Below are positions 50,819-61,198 of a stretch of DNA of 64,000 nt, in pieces. The stretch covers positions 1,178,001-1,242,000 of the forward strand of contig NZ_JACIEF010000002.1 of assembly GCF_014196715.1 (NCBI RefSeq), written 5' to 3'. Every line of letters begins with the position of its first letter. The stretch's first letter is position 1. Source of the DNA: Pedobacter zeae. Lineage in GTDB: Bacteria > Bacteroidota > Bacteroidia > Sphingobacteriales > Sphingobacteriaceae. The notes beneath the pieces were generated by a model, which worked only from the letters and a program-made list of their open reading frames with translations, searched no databases and had not been told where the DNA came from. The position numbers were made by a program, and so were the translations under genes.

Positions 50819-51976
50819 TTAATCCTTAGCTTTAACCACCCTCAAAAACACATACCCCACCACCCCTGATAACACCGATGCGGTTAAAATCGCAAACTTC
50901 GCTTCTGAAACATGCAGTGTATCACTAAACGAAAGCAGGGCAATAAAAATAGACATCGTAAAACCGATACCGGCGAGCATGCCCAAACCCAGGAGGTGTT
51001 TCCAGCCGGCTCCGGTGGGTAATTCGGCCCATTTCAGTTTTACAGCCAGCCAGCTAAAAAGGCTAACCCCAATAGTTTTGCCTGCAAATAAACCGATGAT
51101 AATGCCCAGGCCTAAAGGCGAAACCAGCCCGGTAAGCATTTCTTTTTGGAAAGTGATGTTGGTATTGGCCAGGGCAAAAACGGGCATAATGAGGTAATTA
51201 ACCGGTGTGGTTAACGCATGCTCCAGTTTTTCTAAAGGCGATTCGATATCGGTTTCATTGGTGGGGATGGTGAAAGCCAGTAATACCCCTGCAATGGTGG
51301 CATGTATGCCCGAATGGTGGATGCAATACCAGAGCAACACACCGGGGATGAGGTAGAAGACCAGGCGCTTTACGCCGAAATAATTCAGGAGGCTGAGCAG
51401 CAGTAAAATGCCTGCCGCCATGGCCAGGTATTCGAAATGGATCTGGCTGGTGTAGAAAATGGCAATGACTAAAATGGCCCCTAAATCGTCGACAATGGCC
51501 AGTGCGGCCAGGAAGATTTTTAAACTGGGTGGTACGTTTTTACCGAGCATGGCCATAATGGCCAGTGCAAAGGCAATATCGGTAGCCATGGGGATGCCCC
51601 AGCCGCCGGCAGTTTCCGTGCCTTGATTCAGCAGGCTATAAATCATAGCAGGTACGAGCATGCCCCCCAGGGCGGCAATTACGGGTAAGGCTGCGCTTTT
51701 AACCGAAGAAAGTTCGCCTTCTATCAGTTCGCGTTTAATTTCGAGGCCTACCAGTAAAAAGAAGATGGCCATCAGGGCATCGTTAATCCAGGCTAAAATG
51801 CTGTAGTTAAGGGGGCCAAAGCCTACCTGGGTTTCGAGGAACCGGATAAAGCTGTCTTTAGCACTGGTATTGGCAATGAGGAGCGAAATGGCTACGCAGA
51901 TTAAGAGGAGTACGCCGCCGGTTTGCTCGGCACGGAAAAATCTTTTGAATATTTCGAGGTTGATGGTTTTGGCCAT
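50819..51976 (-). CDS. nhaA: Na+/H+ antiporter NhaA
   Basis: A 385-residue antiporter; the ATG at 51976 is used because the open frame to 52099 adds only non-conserved sequence. The transport-core segments are recognisable: MATDIAFALAIMAML and ALAIVDDLGAILVIA carry the conserved Asp residues of helices IV and V (E. coli Asp133, Asp163, Asp164), and the NhaA beta hairpin (KDSFIRFLETQVGF) follows the first helix. It exchanges sodium for protons across the inner membrane for pH and salt balance. It stands alone. Confidence 0.95.
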   Translation of the reverse strand: MAKTINLEIFKRFFRAEQTGGVLLLICVAISLLIANTSAKDSFIRFLETQVGFGPLNYSILAWINDALMAIFFLLVGLEIKRELIEGELSSVKSAALPVIAALGGMLVPAMIYSLLNQGTETAGGWGIPMATDIAFALAIMAMLGKNVPPSLKIFLAALAIVDDLGAILVIAIFYTSQIHFEYLAMAAGILLLLSLLNYFGVKRLVFYLIPGVLLWYCIHHSGIHATIAGVLLAFTIPTNETDIESPLEKLEHALTTPVNYLIMPVFALANTNITFQKEMLTGLVSPLGLGIIIGLFAGKTIGVSLFSWLAVKLKWAELPTGAGWKHLLGLGMLAGIGFTMSIFIALLSFSDTLHVSEAKFAILTASVLSGVVGYVFLRVVKAKD

Positions 51977-52094
51977 AGGGTAAAAGTAGTGAAAATAGAG
52001 GGGATAAGGGAAGGTTTGGTGCGATTTTGGCCAGTCCGTTGTTTTTGCGCAGCGGGGATTTTGATACTTTGGTTGGTGTTGTTTAAGTATTGCT

Positions 52095-53460
52095 GTCATC
52101 CTGAGGTACGAAGGATCTTTTTATTGAAAGATTCTTCACTACGTTCAGCATGACATTAAAGGTTTTCTTCCCCCTGGCTCGGGCTTGCCCTCGGTTAGCC
52201 ACGGAAGGGCTCTTTCTTTTTTCAGTGGTCGTTTATGCTTTTATCGGTCTTCAAGCTTGCTTCGCAGGTTGGCTTGGCCCAAAAGAAACAAACCTGAGCG
52301 TAGCGAAAGCATGCCTACCTTAAACTACAATAATAAACAAGGCATAACTGAAAGACTTGGACCGTTTTTTATGTGATAATGTTGTTTTTATAGGTATAAA
52401 AGATTGCTGCGCAATTCTTGTAAAAACCTACGGAAATCTTTATTGCGGCAGCATCGAGGCGCTTACTCTGGCTTTGTGCCAACGCTCCCGCTTTGATCCT
52501 GCCTTGGGCTGTGGTGTTGTGACTTGGAAGTGCGAAGATTTTCGTGCTTTTTCCGGCGAAAATCTCCCAGGCCGGATAGCAGGGTGCAGAGAAGCCCGAT
52601 GCGCAGCTCTTCCTCTTATCGTCATGCTTTCCCAATTCATCGGGATCAGCATCTCTTAATAGCTCTGTCATCCTGAGGAACGAAGGATCTTTTGCTCTAA
52701 AGATTCTTCACTGCGTTCAGCATGACATTAAAGGTTTTCTTCCCCCTGGCTCGGGCTTGCCTCGGTTAGTCACCAAAGGGATTTACCTTTTTCTTGATAA
52801 AAAGGTAACCAAAAATCAAGGCTTGGAATTGATGTTGGATAAATTCGTCAAAGCTTTTAGGTCGTCAGCACAAGCCCCGATGAAGGATCGGGGAGGGTGT
52901 GCTGCCTCTGTGCAGTATTAGGTTGAAAGGGTGTGCAAAAGCTTTAACGTTTTCTCCTGCCATCATTTCCCAGGCCGGATAGCAGGGAGCAAATAGCATG
53001 GTGCGTATTGCAGGGGGCAGTAATTTGTCTTGAGTCCTTTCCCTTTCAGGGGAAAGGTGCCGATAGGGCTTAAGGTCGTAAAGATCCTTCGTACCTACCA
53101 TTGACGTTATTTTGTAATCGCCTATTAACGAGTGTATTGCGGCATTATGCATTTCAGAGTAGCTAAGCCATAGCACAGTATCCCCGTTCTACTTAAATCC
53201 GGCCTAACAAATTTTTCGGGCTGCACTGCCCCAGCCAACCTACTAGCTTCGAAAGAAAACGGCGTAGCCCTCATGAATGCAGCTGAAAAATATAACAACA
53301 GATGAATAAATTTTCAGCCGGTGGTTTTTGTTTCTTTTTGACACCAAAAAGAAAGAGCCCTTCGGCGGCGGCGAGCCGAGGCAAGACTGTGTTGCATGGT
53401 ATAAGAAATCAGTTATGTCAATCATATTGACTGTTATCCAATAAATTATTCCTCATGATG
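52095..53460. repeat. Mosaic intergenic repeat region B
   Basis: About 1.4 kb without genes, composed of the modules of region A in another order. Module 1 is at 52095-52154 and 52667-52726, module 3 at about 52165-52318 and again at 52749-52823, module 4 at about 52338-52360, module 2 at 52417-52605, module 5 at about 52843-53010 (with the conserved hairpin CCCCGATGAAGGATCGGGG). Order here is 1-3-4-2-1-3-5, against 1-2-3-4-5-1 in region A. Open frames such as 52357-52659 arise from repeats and are not genes. Confidence 0.75.
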
Positions 53461-53471
53461 ACAAAATCTCA

Positions 53472-53509
53472 ATAAAAACAGCCGCAGATCTTTCGATCTA
53501 CGGCTGTTT
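53472..53509 (-). terminator. Terminator of the PorP/SprF unit
   Basis: On the minus strand AAACAGCCG-T-AGATC, a GAAA tetraloop, GATCT-G-CGGCTGTTT and a T-run. It lies 45 bases beyond the sprF-like stop. The stem is nearly perfect with one mismatch. Confidence 0.88.
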
Positions 53510-53554
53510 GATCGTTATTCTGAACTTGTTTCAGAAGCTGTGCAGCCTGGTGCC

Positions 53555-54475
53555 TTATGGTTTCCTGCCGATGTTTACGCGTACATTCACTTCAAAATCG
53601 CCGCCGGTATAACCGCTGATGGCCGAAGTTGCCGTGTTGTAATAGGCCATAAAATATAGGGTAGATTTATAGTTCATGCCCAGGCCCACCGTTGCATTTT
53701 GCGTATTGTGGTACATGGCCATCAGGTACAGCTTGTCGTTGGCAAAATTGGCGTTTAAGCCGGCATCCCATAAATTCTTGTAGTTTTTAATGCCCCTGAA
53801 CACACCTTTCGGCTCCAGGCTCACGGCATCCATGCCCGAGCCCAGGTTAAATTTATAGCTCACTGCCGAGTAAAAGGTCGGTTTATCGGCAAAGTTTAAA
53901 TCATCTTTCCGGAATACCGAGCGCATATTAGGCACGGCACCTTCTATGCTCAGGTTTTTCGAGGTGTACGATACCCCGAAATCGCCATCGAGGTAATAAC
54001 CCCTGTCGTTAAAGCGGGCAATAGAAGGGTCGTTGATGTCGCTGTTTTTTACACTGCTTAAATCGAGCCTGTCCTGGCTGGCACCGAAAGAGATCCCGAA
54101 GTTCAGTTGCTGGTCGTTATTGCTCAGCGGCAGGTGATAGGCAAAGGTACCCACGGCTTTGGTGCGCTGGATACCGCCCGATTTTTCGTTGTAGAAATTT
54201 ACACCCCAGCCCACCTTGTTTAGCTGCTGATCGAGCGTAACGCTTTGGGTAAGCGGTGCGCCGGGAATGTTCGACCACTGCTTGCGGAAACTGCCATTGA
54301 TGTTAAAACCTTCGTTAATACCGGCCATAGCAGGGTTAACCAGGTAGCGGTTCTGGAAATACTGGGCATTTAAAGGCAGAAGCTGTGCCTTTGCACTTTG
54401 AATAAAGGATAATCCTGCTGCAAATAGAAACGTTACGCGACTTATTTGCTTTATGTTTTTGATGATTGCTTTCAT
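53555..54475 (-). CDS. PorP/SprF family type IX secretion outer-membrane protein
   Basis: A 306-residue beta-barrel protein with a signal peptide ending SAKAQ (residues 1-31). The N-terminal LNAQYFQNRYLVNPAMAG is the family signature, followed by GFNINGSFRKQWSNIPGAP and repeated strands of the PorP/SprF barrel, and a C-terminal VRVNIGRKP. Such proteins pair with large type-B sorting-domain cargo and help its attachment or secretion by the type IX system. It follows the 2103-residue cargo gene with an 8-base gap and is translated with it. Confidence 0.93.
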   Translation of the reverse strand: MKAIIKNIKQISRVTFLFAAGLSFIQSAKAQLLPLNAQYFQNRYLVNPAMAGINEGFNINGSFRKQWSNIPGAPLTQSVTLDQQLNKVGWGVNFYNEKSGGIQRTKAVGTFAYHLPLSNNDQQLNFGISFGASQDRLDLSSVKNSDINDPSIARFNDRGYYLDGDFGVSYTSKNLSIEGAVPNMRSVFRKDDLNFADKPTFYSAVSYKFNLGSGMDAVSLEPKGVFRGIKNYKNLWDAGLNANFANDKLYLMAMYHNTQNATVGLGMNYKSTLYFMAYYNTATSAISGYTGGDFEVNVRVNIGRKP

Positions 54476-54483
54476 GTCTGTAA

Positions 54484-57400
54484 TTAGTCTCTGATGATGT
54501 TAACAAAACCTTTAAAAGTACCAATGCCTGCTCCCAGGTCGATGATGTAATAATAGGTGCCTTCGGCGAGCGGACTGCCGTTTATGGTACCATCCCAATC
54601 GTTGGCATAAGTGTGTTTGGTATACAGGATGCGCCCGGTTTTATCAAAAATTTTCAGCGTATTATTCGGGTAATAATCGATGTTTTTGATGATGAACTTA
54701 TCGTTATAACCATCGCCGTTAGGTGTAACTACGGTACTGGCTTCGAGTTTGTAATCTTCAGTTACAGTAACGGCAACGCTTTGCTCACTTACACAACCGC
54801 TGGCATTGGTAACGGTTACTTTATAGGTGCCGCTCTGTTTTGGCCTGATGGTTACCGCTGCACTGGCTTGCCCGCTCACGATTTCGGCCCCCGACCAGCT
54901 GTATTGCGTACCACCTGTTGCGGTTAAAACGAGGGCTTCGCCTTTAGAAACAGAGAGTCCTCTATTGCTGCTGATGGAAGCTACTGGTAAAGCATTTACG
55001 GTTACGGTGGCGGTTCCGCTCTGTGCCTGGCTGGCATAGCTATCGGCTACGCTCACCAAAGTATAGGTGAAGTTTCCGGTTGTACCCGTTGGTACACTTA
55101 CAGTTACCGTATTGGAACCTGTACTGGTGCTTACCGTACGGTTGCTGCCACCGTTAAGGGTATAGGTGAAGGTATAAGGGCCAGTGCCTGCCGAGCCGGT
55201 GAAGGTAATGTTCGGCGAAGCGGCAAAGTTACAAACCGAAGTGCTTCCTGAAATGGCGGCTACCGGCAGCGGACGGATCAATACCGTGGCCGAACCGGTT
55301 TGGGCCTGGCTGCAGCTGGCATCGGCTACACTCACGAGATTGTATACAAAAGTACCTACGGTAGTGGTTGGTGCCGCCACAGTAGCGGTATTACCCGTTG
55401 AAGTAACGGTGAGGTTGCTGCCTCCATTAATGTTATAGGTAAAAGTATAAGGGGCGGTTCCGTTTGCACCCGTAAAGGTAATGTTAGGTGCAGGCGCCAG
55501 GTTTGGAACGGCTGTGCTACCCGAAATCGTTGCAGTAGGCAAGGTTTTAACGGTAACCGTAGCGGTACCCGTTTGCGCTTGGCCACAGTTGGCATCCTTT
55601 ACACTGATTAAATTGTAAGTAAATGTTCCCGCCTGGTTAGCCGGTGCCGAAACAGTAGCACTGTTGCTGCTGCCTGCCGAGCTTACGGTCAGGCTGTTTC
55701 CGCCATTGATGTTATAGGTAAAAGTATAAGGCGCAGTACCATTGGCACCGGTAAAGGTAATGGTTGGGGCAGCGCTGTTTAAACAAACTGCAGCTGTACC
55801 GCTAATGGTTGCTGTAGCGGCCGCCGTAAGGGTTAATTTAAAGGTTTTGCTGACCTTATCTACACCGCCGAAATCGGTTCCGCCGTTATCGGTTACGGTA
55901 ACCGTAATATTGGCAACAGCATTTACATTGTTTTTTAAACGGTAGGTAAGGGTTCCTTTATCGCTTCCGTTTGCTGCAATGGATAATACATCGAACAATG
56001 CAGGGTTATCGGCACTTACCGAAAGGGTAGTGCTTTGCGTGGTTTCCGGACCAGCTGAAATCCCGGTTAAGGCAATACTTTGGTTGGCAGACGAATAACA
56101 GGCAGCCTGGTTGGCTACGGCATCGATGGTCGGCGCACCATTGCCGAACAGGTAGCGGGTTTTAACCGGGTAGTGATCGGTTGTGGTCGAACTGTAATTG
56201 GTGACCAGGTTTTTAACGCCATCCAAAACTTCGGCCGATGCCGGGAGGTAATTGAGGTTCAGGCTCTTCGTAATGATCACGTTATCGATTACGGTATTGA
56301 AACCGGCAGTAGATTGTTTCCCGGCCAGGCTTAAAGGCAGGGTAACAGGCACGTAGCGCGCTACATCCTGGGTAAAATCAACATATGAAGTTCCGGTACC
56401 GGCAGGCATCGGGGCAATGGTTTTATCGGGATCGAGTACATCGTTAAAATCGCCGAGGATGATCACCTTCTTGCCGGCCAGGTTGGCATCTAACCAGTCT
56501 TTTAACTGCTTGTTGCCATTTTTCCGGCGGTAGTAAGAATCGATTTGATCGGCAGTGGTGCCGGTATTGGCTTTTGCATGTATTTCGACAAAATACACCG
56601 TATCGAGCTTATTGTTGATTTTAACCTGCGCCTGCATCAGGTAAGGGAAACGGCCCGACGACCAGTTTTTGTAAGGGGTGCCATCGGCACTGGTAGCCGG
56701 CACAGCGGGGTTGTAGGTATCGCGTAAAACACCAAAAGCTGAAAGGGGTTTGATCAGATCGGTGCGGTACATGAAAGCCAGTTTCTGGGCCAGCGGATAA
56801 TCGGCATCGGCTTTATCATCGGCATAAGAACCGAATTCGCTGAAAATGACGTTATATCCGGCCGGAAGTACGGTATTGCGGAATAAAGTGGTATCTACCA
56901 CTTCGGCAAAACCATAAATATCGGCATTGATGTTGTTGACGATGGTTTTAACGTTGGCGGCTTGCTGAACATCGTTTGATGGATCCTGCGCAGGGCTGCC
57001 AAACCACTCGATGTTCCAGTTGACTACTTCGAGGGTGCTGGCTACATCGAACGTATTTCCGGATAACGCAACGGTTTTATTGGCCGAGCCACTGGTGCTC
57101 AAAGTTACATTACCGGCATAACTGGTATTTACTGCTGTTGGCGAAAATTTAACGTAAACGCTTTGCGAGGTGTTGTTAATGTCGGCTTTGGCATAGGTTA
57201 AGCTGCTGCCGAAAGTACCGTTACTGGTTTTAGACAGGCTGAAATTGGCCGGGGCCGTTAAGGTGACATCGCCGGTTAAATTGCCTGCCGAGAAACCAAA
57301 GCTGCTGGCAGCAGAGGTGGTATTAGCAGCCTGGAAACCGAAATTAAGGCCCGATGGCGAGGTGTTGATATCAACCGCCGGCGGCGTGCTGGAATTGGTT

Positions 57401-60400
57401 ATGGCAAAGTCGTCAACCGTCCAGCGGCTGGCCGATGAGGTAGTAGAGTTGTACACAAAGGCTACATATACCGGTGTGGCTTTATAGGCCGATAAATCGA
57501 TGTGATCTGATTTGGTCCATTTATCTGAACCGGTTTCCGGGAATTTACCATCAAGATTGGTCCAGGTGGCTAAAGCCGGATTGCCCGTACCGCTGTAGTT
57601 GGTTGATATTTTTAACTGCAGTTTATCGCCTGCAAAGGCCGACCGGGTCCAGAACGATAAAACGGCATAATTAAATGAAGCAATATTCAGGGCCGGCGAA
57701 ATCAGCCAGTCTTCGTTCTGGATGTTACCACCCGAGTAACCGTTAATCTGTAAGGCGTTGCCGGCACTGCCTGCACCGGTAGCATCGCTGGCATCGTGCC
57801 CGAACGTAGTGGTGCAGCCCCAGGTTTGTGGGCCCGTAACACTATATTGGTAGAAACCATCAGAAAGCGCCGAACTTCCGGCTGTAGTACAGTTTTCGAA
57901 ATTGAATGCGGTTTGGTTAGGGTTAATGCCAACACCAGTAAGGGCCAGGTTAACCGTGGTGGCACCTGCGCTGCTGTGCGCCAGTGGTGCAGTGGCATTA
58001 CCCGTTGCAGTTGGACTGAATTTTACATATACTGTAGGGTTTGCAGCAATTTCGGTAGGGCTAAAACTAATTGCATTTGAAAAAGCACTGTTATCTTTAG
58101 AAATACTAAAAGGTGCACTTACGCTAATGTTTACATTGTTGGTGAGGTTAGCGCCCGATACCACATAGGTTTTTGCTGCTGAAGTGGTGTTAATGGCCTG
58201 GTTGCCAAATGCCAGGCTGGTTGGGTTAACGCTGATGCTGGCTGCTGAGGCAGAAACCGGTTCGGTAACACTGCTGTTTTGCGGCTTAGGCGTTTGCGCT
58301 ACGAAATCAGCGCTGTTGTCGTCGCTGTCGTAACCGTTACCGGCAAATTCTTCCGATCCGCCGGTAGCTAAGCTGGCCGCAGTAGAGCCTGCCGAAGCCT
58401 TACGCTCAACCGAAATGCTGGCAGAAGGGGTAGGGGCTGCACCGCTACCTTCAAAAGTACTGGCCGTACCAAAACCCACAAAATCAATAATTTGGCTGCC
58501 TGCAGGTTTGCTGCCGGTTTGAGCAACAGTAACGTTGGCCAGTAATACCTTACCACCACCGGCGGCCATCGGGATGGTTCCGGTAGCATCTGGCGCAGGC
58601 AGGTTAAGGGTACCGCCGGTACCCTGGGCTTCCTGTACCAAATAAAATCCTTTGGCTTTAATGGTGCCGCTTAAAGCGGTAGTTTGCCAGCTGGTACCTG
58701 TAGCACTGGCGTATTGTACCGACCAGCCTGCTAAACTCACATCGGCATTGGTAGGGTTATACAGTTCGATAAAATCGTTTTTTAATGTGGCACCGGTATT
58801 GCCGCCACCGCCATATACTTCGCTGATGACCACATGGTTGGCCCCGGCAGGTTCCGTCACACTGGTATTTTGCGGATTAGGGCTTTGCACTACAAAATCG
58901 GTGTTGTTATTGTCGGTGTCGTAACCGTTACCGGCAAATTCTTCCGTTCCGCCGGCGGCCAGGGTAGCTGCGGTAGAGCTGGCACTTGCTTTCCGCTCAA
59001 TGGAAGTAGGGTTTGCAGGAGCCGGTGCAGCGCCAGCACCTTCATACGCGTTTGCCGTACCAAAACCTACAAAATCGATCACCTGCGCACCTGCAGGTTT
59101 GCTGCCCGTTTGGGCAACGGTGGTATTAACGAGTAAAACCTTTCCGGCAGTACCCGACAGGGCTAATGTCCCGATCGCATCGGGGGTAGGTAAATTAAGT
59201 GTACCACCGGCGCCCTGCGCTTCCTGGATAAGGTAAAATCCTTTTGCAGGGATGCTGCCCGTTAAGGCTGTAGGGTTATTCCAGGCGGTTCCGGCAGCAC
59301 TGGTATACTGTACCGACCATCCGGTTAAATCAACCGCGGTATTACCGGGGTTGTACAATTCAATAAAATCGTTTTTATACGTGGCACCGGAGTTACCGCC
59401 ACCACCATACACTTCGCTGATGACCACATGTGCCTGCGCAACGGGTGGGGTGGTGCCTGTGCCGGTTAGGGCAATGGTTTGGCTGCTTGCTCCTGTACTC
59501 GAAATGCTGATGTTATCACTGGCTGCGGCAGCAGTAGTTGGGCTAAAACGGGCATAAACCGTTTTGCTTGTGGCCAGTTCGGCTACCGTATAACTTAGGG
59601 AGGTAGAAAAGCTGGTATTGTCTTTCGATAAGGCAAAAGGCGCATTCGTGCTTACATTGACCACGTCGGTTAATCCCGTAGCCGAAAGCGTGAAGGATTG
59701 TGCCGCAGAATTAGTGCCTGTATTTTGTGTGCCAAAATCGAGGGAAGTCTGACTGGCGGTTAAAACAGTTGATTGCCCTATACCGGTTAAGGTTACCGAT
59801 GGCGGGTTGGTTACCCCTCCTCCGGTAAATGTAATGTTGCCGGTTGAGTTCCCGGCAGCGGTTGGCATAAACTTAACATAAACCGTATTGCTGCCAGAAG
59901 CCAGTTCGGCGGGGCTGTACGTTAACGAGGTGGAAAAAGTGCCTCCGGATGTTTTGGAAAGACTGTAAGGTGCAGCTGTAGTTAATCCAACATTACTCGA
60001 ATTTAAGTTTGCACTGCTTAAAACGAAAGTTTTTTCGGCTGATGCGCTGTTGGTAAACTGTGTTCCGAAATCCAGGTTATTTGGTGCAACCGTTAAAGAT
60101 GGACTTAGAACTGTGCCGGCGTTAAAAGTTAAATTAAAGTTATCAATAGCGGTGGTTGCCCTGTTCCCGCTACCGGTAGTAGCGCTTAAAGCGACTAAAC
60201 GGATCCAAACCGGGCCGGCATTGTTATCGAGTGCGGTACCAAAATCAACGCTTATGGAATTATTGCTGAAGGTACTGCCACCGGTAGTGGTGGTTCCGGT
60301 AACGGCAGCTGCCGTGAAATTGGTTGGTGTTGCACCAAAAGCATATTCTACCGCCCAGGTTGTTGTTCTTGGTGAACTGGCATCGAGTGATTGTAAGTCG

Positions 60401-60795
60401 AATGTTAATTTAAAGGCCGATTTCCCGGTTGTATTTGCAATCTGGAATACAAATGCGCTTCCCGGATCGTAACCTGCTGCGGAGGTTTGCCTAAGCCCCA
60501 GGGCCCGGTCTGTTGCAGCAGCCTGTGCAGTGGTACCAGCAGCAGCCCCGGCAGTAGCAGAAGCTAAATTTTTGAAGCCGGCGCTGACATTGTTCCATGG
60601 CGCACTGGCCGTGGCAAAAGTTGCAACGGTACCTAATGAAGTAGCATTAGCGGATGTCCTCCCTGTAAATCCATTTGGTAATCCGTTTCCTATTCCGTCG
60701 AAATTCTCAACATAAGGGGAGCTTGTCAGGCTAACCTGGGCAAATGTTGGGAGAGAAAACAGAAAAGATAAAATGAGCAGTAAAGATCTTTTCAT
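54484..60795 (-). CDS. Giant type IX secretion cargo: two lamin-tail domains, nuclease-like domain, gliding C-terminal sorting domain
   Basis: A 2103-residue secreted protein. The signal peptide MKRSLLLILSFLFSLPTFAQ starts it. Then come: residues ~20-240 beta-sandwich; ASH-type 'NNLDFGTQ' repeats (~240-450); lamin-tail domain 1 at ~453 (VVISEVYGGGGNSG); lamin-tail domain 2 at ~650 (VVISEVYGGGGNTG); another ASH repeat; a choice-of-anchor domain (~960-1130); ASH; an endonuclease/exonuclease/phosphatase-like domain from ~1250 (VVNWNIEWFG; GDFNDV near 1450); three SprB-like repeats with ITFTGANGTAPYTFTYNING; and a C-terminal gliding/CHU_C type-B sorting domain (VVTPNGDGYNDKF, near 2018). Paired with PorP/SprF. 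Probably a surface or secreted nuclease-like enzyme. Confidence 0.88.
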   Translation of the reverse strand: MKRSLLLILSFLFSLPTFAQVSLTSSPYVENFDGIGNGLPNGFTGRTSANATSLGTVATFATASAPWNNVSAGFKNLASATAGAAAGTTAQAAATDRALGLRQTSAAGYDPGSAFVFQIANTTGKSAFKLTFDLQSLDASSPRTTTWAVEYAFGATPTNFTAAAVTGTTTTGGSTFSNNSISVDFGTALDNNAGPVWIRLVALSATTGSGNRATTAIDNFNLTFNAGTVLSPSLTVAPNNLDFGTQFTNSASAEKTFVLSSANLNSSNVGLTTAAPYSLSKTSGGTFSTSLTYSPAELASGSNTVYVKFMPTAAGNSTGNITFTGGGVTNPPSVTLTGIGQSTVLTASQTSLDFGTQNTGTNSAAQSFTLSATGLTDVVNVSTNAPFALSKDNTSFSTSLSYTVAELATSKTVYARFSPTTAAAASDNISISSTGASSQTIALTGTGTTPPVAQAHVVISEVYGGGGNSGATYKNDFIELYNPGNTAVDLTGWSVQYTSAAGTAWNNPTALTGSIPAKGFYLIQEAQGAGGTLNLPTPDAIGTLALSGTAGKVLLVNTTVAQTGSKPAGAQVIDFVGFGTANAYEGAGAAPAPANPTSIERKASASSTAATLAAGGTEEFAGNGYDTDNNNTDFVVQSPNPQNTSVTEPAGANHVVISEVYGGGGNTGATLKNDFIELYNPTNADVSLAGWSVQYASATGTSWQTTALSGTIKAKGFYLVQEAQGTGGTLNLPAPDATGTIPMAAGGGKVLLANVTVAQTGSKPAGSQIIDFVGFGTASTFEGSGAAPTPSASISVERKASAGSTAASLATGGSEEFAGNGYDSDDNSADFVAQTPKPQNSSVTEPVSASAASISVNPTSLAFGNQAINTTSAAKTYVVSGANLTNNVNISVSAPFSISKDNSAFSNAISFSPTEIAANPTVYVKFSPTATGNATAPLAHSSAGATTVNLALTGVGINPNQTAFNFENCTTAGSSALSDGFYQYSVTGPQTWGCTTTFGHDASDATGAGSAGNALQINGYSGGNIQNEDWLISPALNIASFNYAVLSFWTRSAFAGDKLQLKISTNYSGTGNPALATWTNLDGKFPETGSDKWTKSDHIDLSAYKATPVYVAFVYNSTTSSASRWTVDDFAITNSSTPPAVDINTSPSGLNFGFQAANTTSAASSFGFSAGNLTGDVTLTAPANFSLSKTSNGTFGSSLTYAKADINNTSQSVYVKFSPTAVNTSYAGNVTLSTSGSANKTVALSGNTFDVASTLEVVNWNIEWFGSPAQDPSNDVQQAANVKTIVNNINADIYGFAEVVDTTLFRNTVLPAGYNVIFSEFGSYADDKADADYPLAQKLAFMYRTDLIKPLSAFGVLRDTYNPAVPATSADGTPYKNWSSGRFPYLMQAQVKINNKLDTVYFVEIHAKANTGTTADQIDSYYRRKNGNKQLKDWLDANLAGKKVIILGDFNDVLDPDKTIAPMPAGTGTSYVDFTQDVARYVPVTLPLSLAGKQSTAGFNTVIDNVIITKSLNLNYLPASAEVLDGVKNLVTNYSSTTTDHYPVKTRYLFGNGAPTIDAVANQAACYSSANQSIALTGISAGPETTQSTTLSVSADNPALFDVLSIAANGSDKGTLTYRLKNNVNAVANITVTVTDNGGTDFGGVDKVSKTFKLTLTAAATATISGTAAVCLNSAAPTITFTGANGTAPYTFTYNINGGNSLTVSSAGSSNSATVSAPANQAGTFTYNLISVKDANCGQAQTGTATVTVKTLPTATISGSTAVPNLAPAPNITFTGANGTAPYTFTYNINGGSNLTVTSTGNTATVAAPTTTVGTFVYNLVSVADASCSQAQTGSATVLIRPLPVAAISGSTSVCNFAASPNITFTGSAGTGPYTFTYTLNGGSNRTVSTSTGSNTVTVSVPTGTTGNFTYTLVSVADSYASQAQSGTATVTVNALPVASISSNRGLSVSKGEALVLTATGGTQYSWSGAEIVSGQASAAVTIRPKQSGTYKVTVTNASGCVSEQSVAVTVTEDYKLEASTVVTPNGDGYNDKFIIKNIDYYPNNTLKIFDKTGRILYTKHTYANDWDGTINGSPLAEGTYYYIIDLGAGIGTFKGFVNIIRD

Positions 60796-60815
60796 ATAGT
60801 TAGTTTTGTTTGCAA

Positions 60816-60823
60816 CAAATGTA
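60816..60823 (-). promoter_or_regulatory. -7 element of the cargo gene
   Basis: On the minus strand TACATTTG, 21 bases before the ATG of the 2103-residue gene. No -33 TTG at the right spacing was seen. Confidence 0.45.
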
Positions 60824-61198
60824 GATGCAAATGGCTTATGATCAGATTAATTTAGTGTTAATTCCACCGATTGTGGAAAAATAAATGTAATATGGGGTAA
60901 TTTTTTGTATATGTAGACGTTGTTCCGGTTTTTTCAGTGCATTTCATGTCAAACATTCTTTAAAGAAATCAATTTGCTGACAACTTATCGCTGGAAATTG
61001 TATTATTCTTCCTGTAAATACGCTTCCGTTTGATGATCAATGACAAATTTTAAAAATCAGTGTCATAGCTACCGGAACGCCCGCCTGCCTCCGGCAGGGA
61101 GAAATCTTTTGCGCTCCGCTAAAAAGAACGCTCCGCTGCGGTCGGGAATGAAGATATGGAGGCCCTTTATCACTTGCACTGTTATTATTTGGTTTTCA
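60824..61198. other. Intergenic region, no gene
   Basis: A 375-base gap with no gene. Its right part (about 61075-61145) has GC-rich inverted sequence (GCCTGCCTCCGGCAGGGAG) that resembles a repeat element, and leads into the tandem duplication at 61199. Confidence 0.4.

Noticed and set aside
52357-52671. 100-codon open frames on both strands in repeat region B
   Set aside because: They lie within repeat modules shared with region A and change frame between copies.
54600-60750. Numerous long plus-strand open frames opposite the 2103-residue gene
   Set aside because: They are antisense shadows of repetitive GC-rich coding sequence; the minus-strand gene has a signal peptide, consistent domains and a sorting domain.
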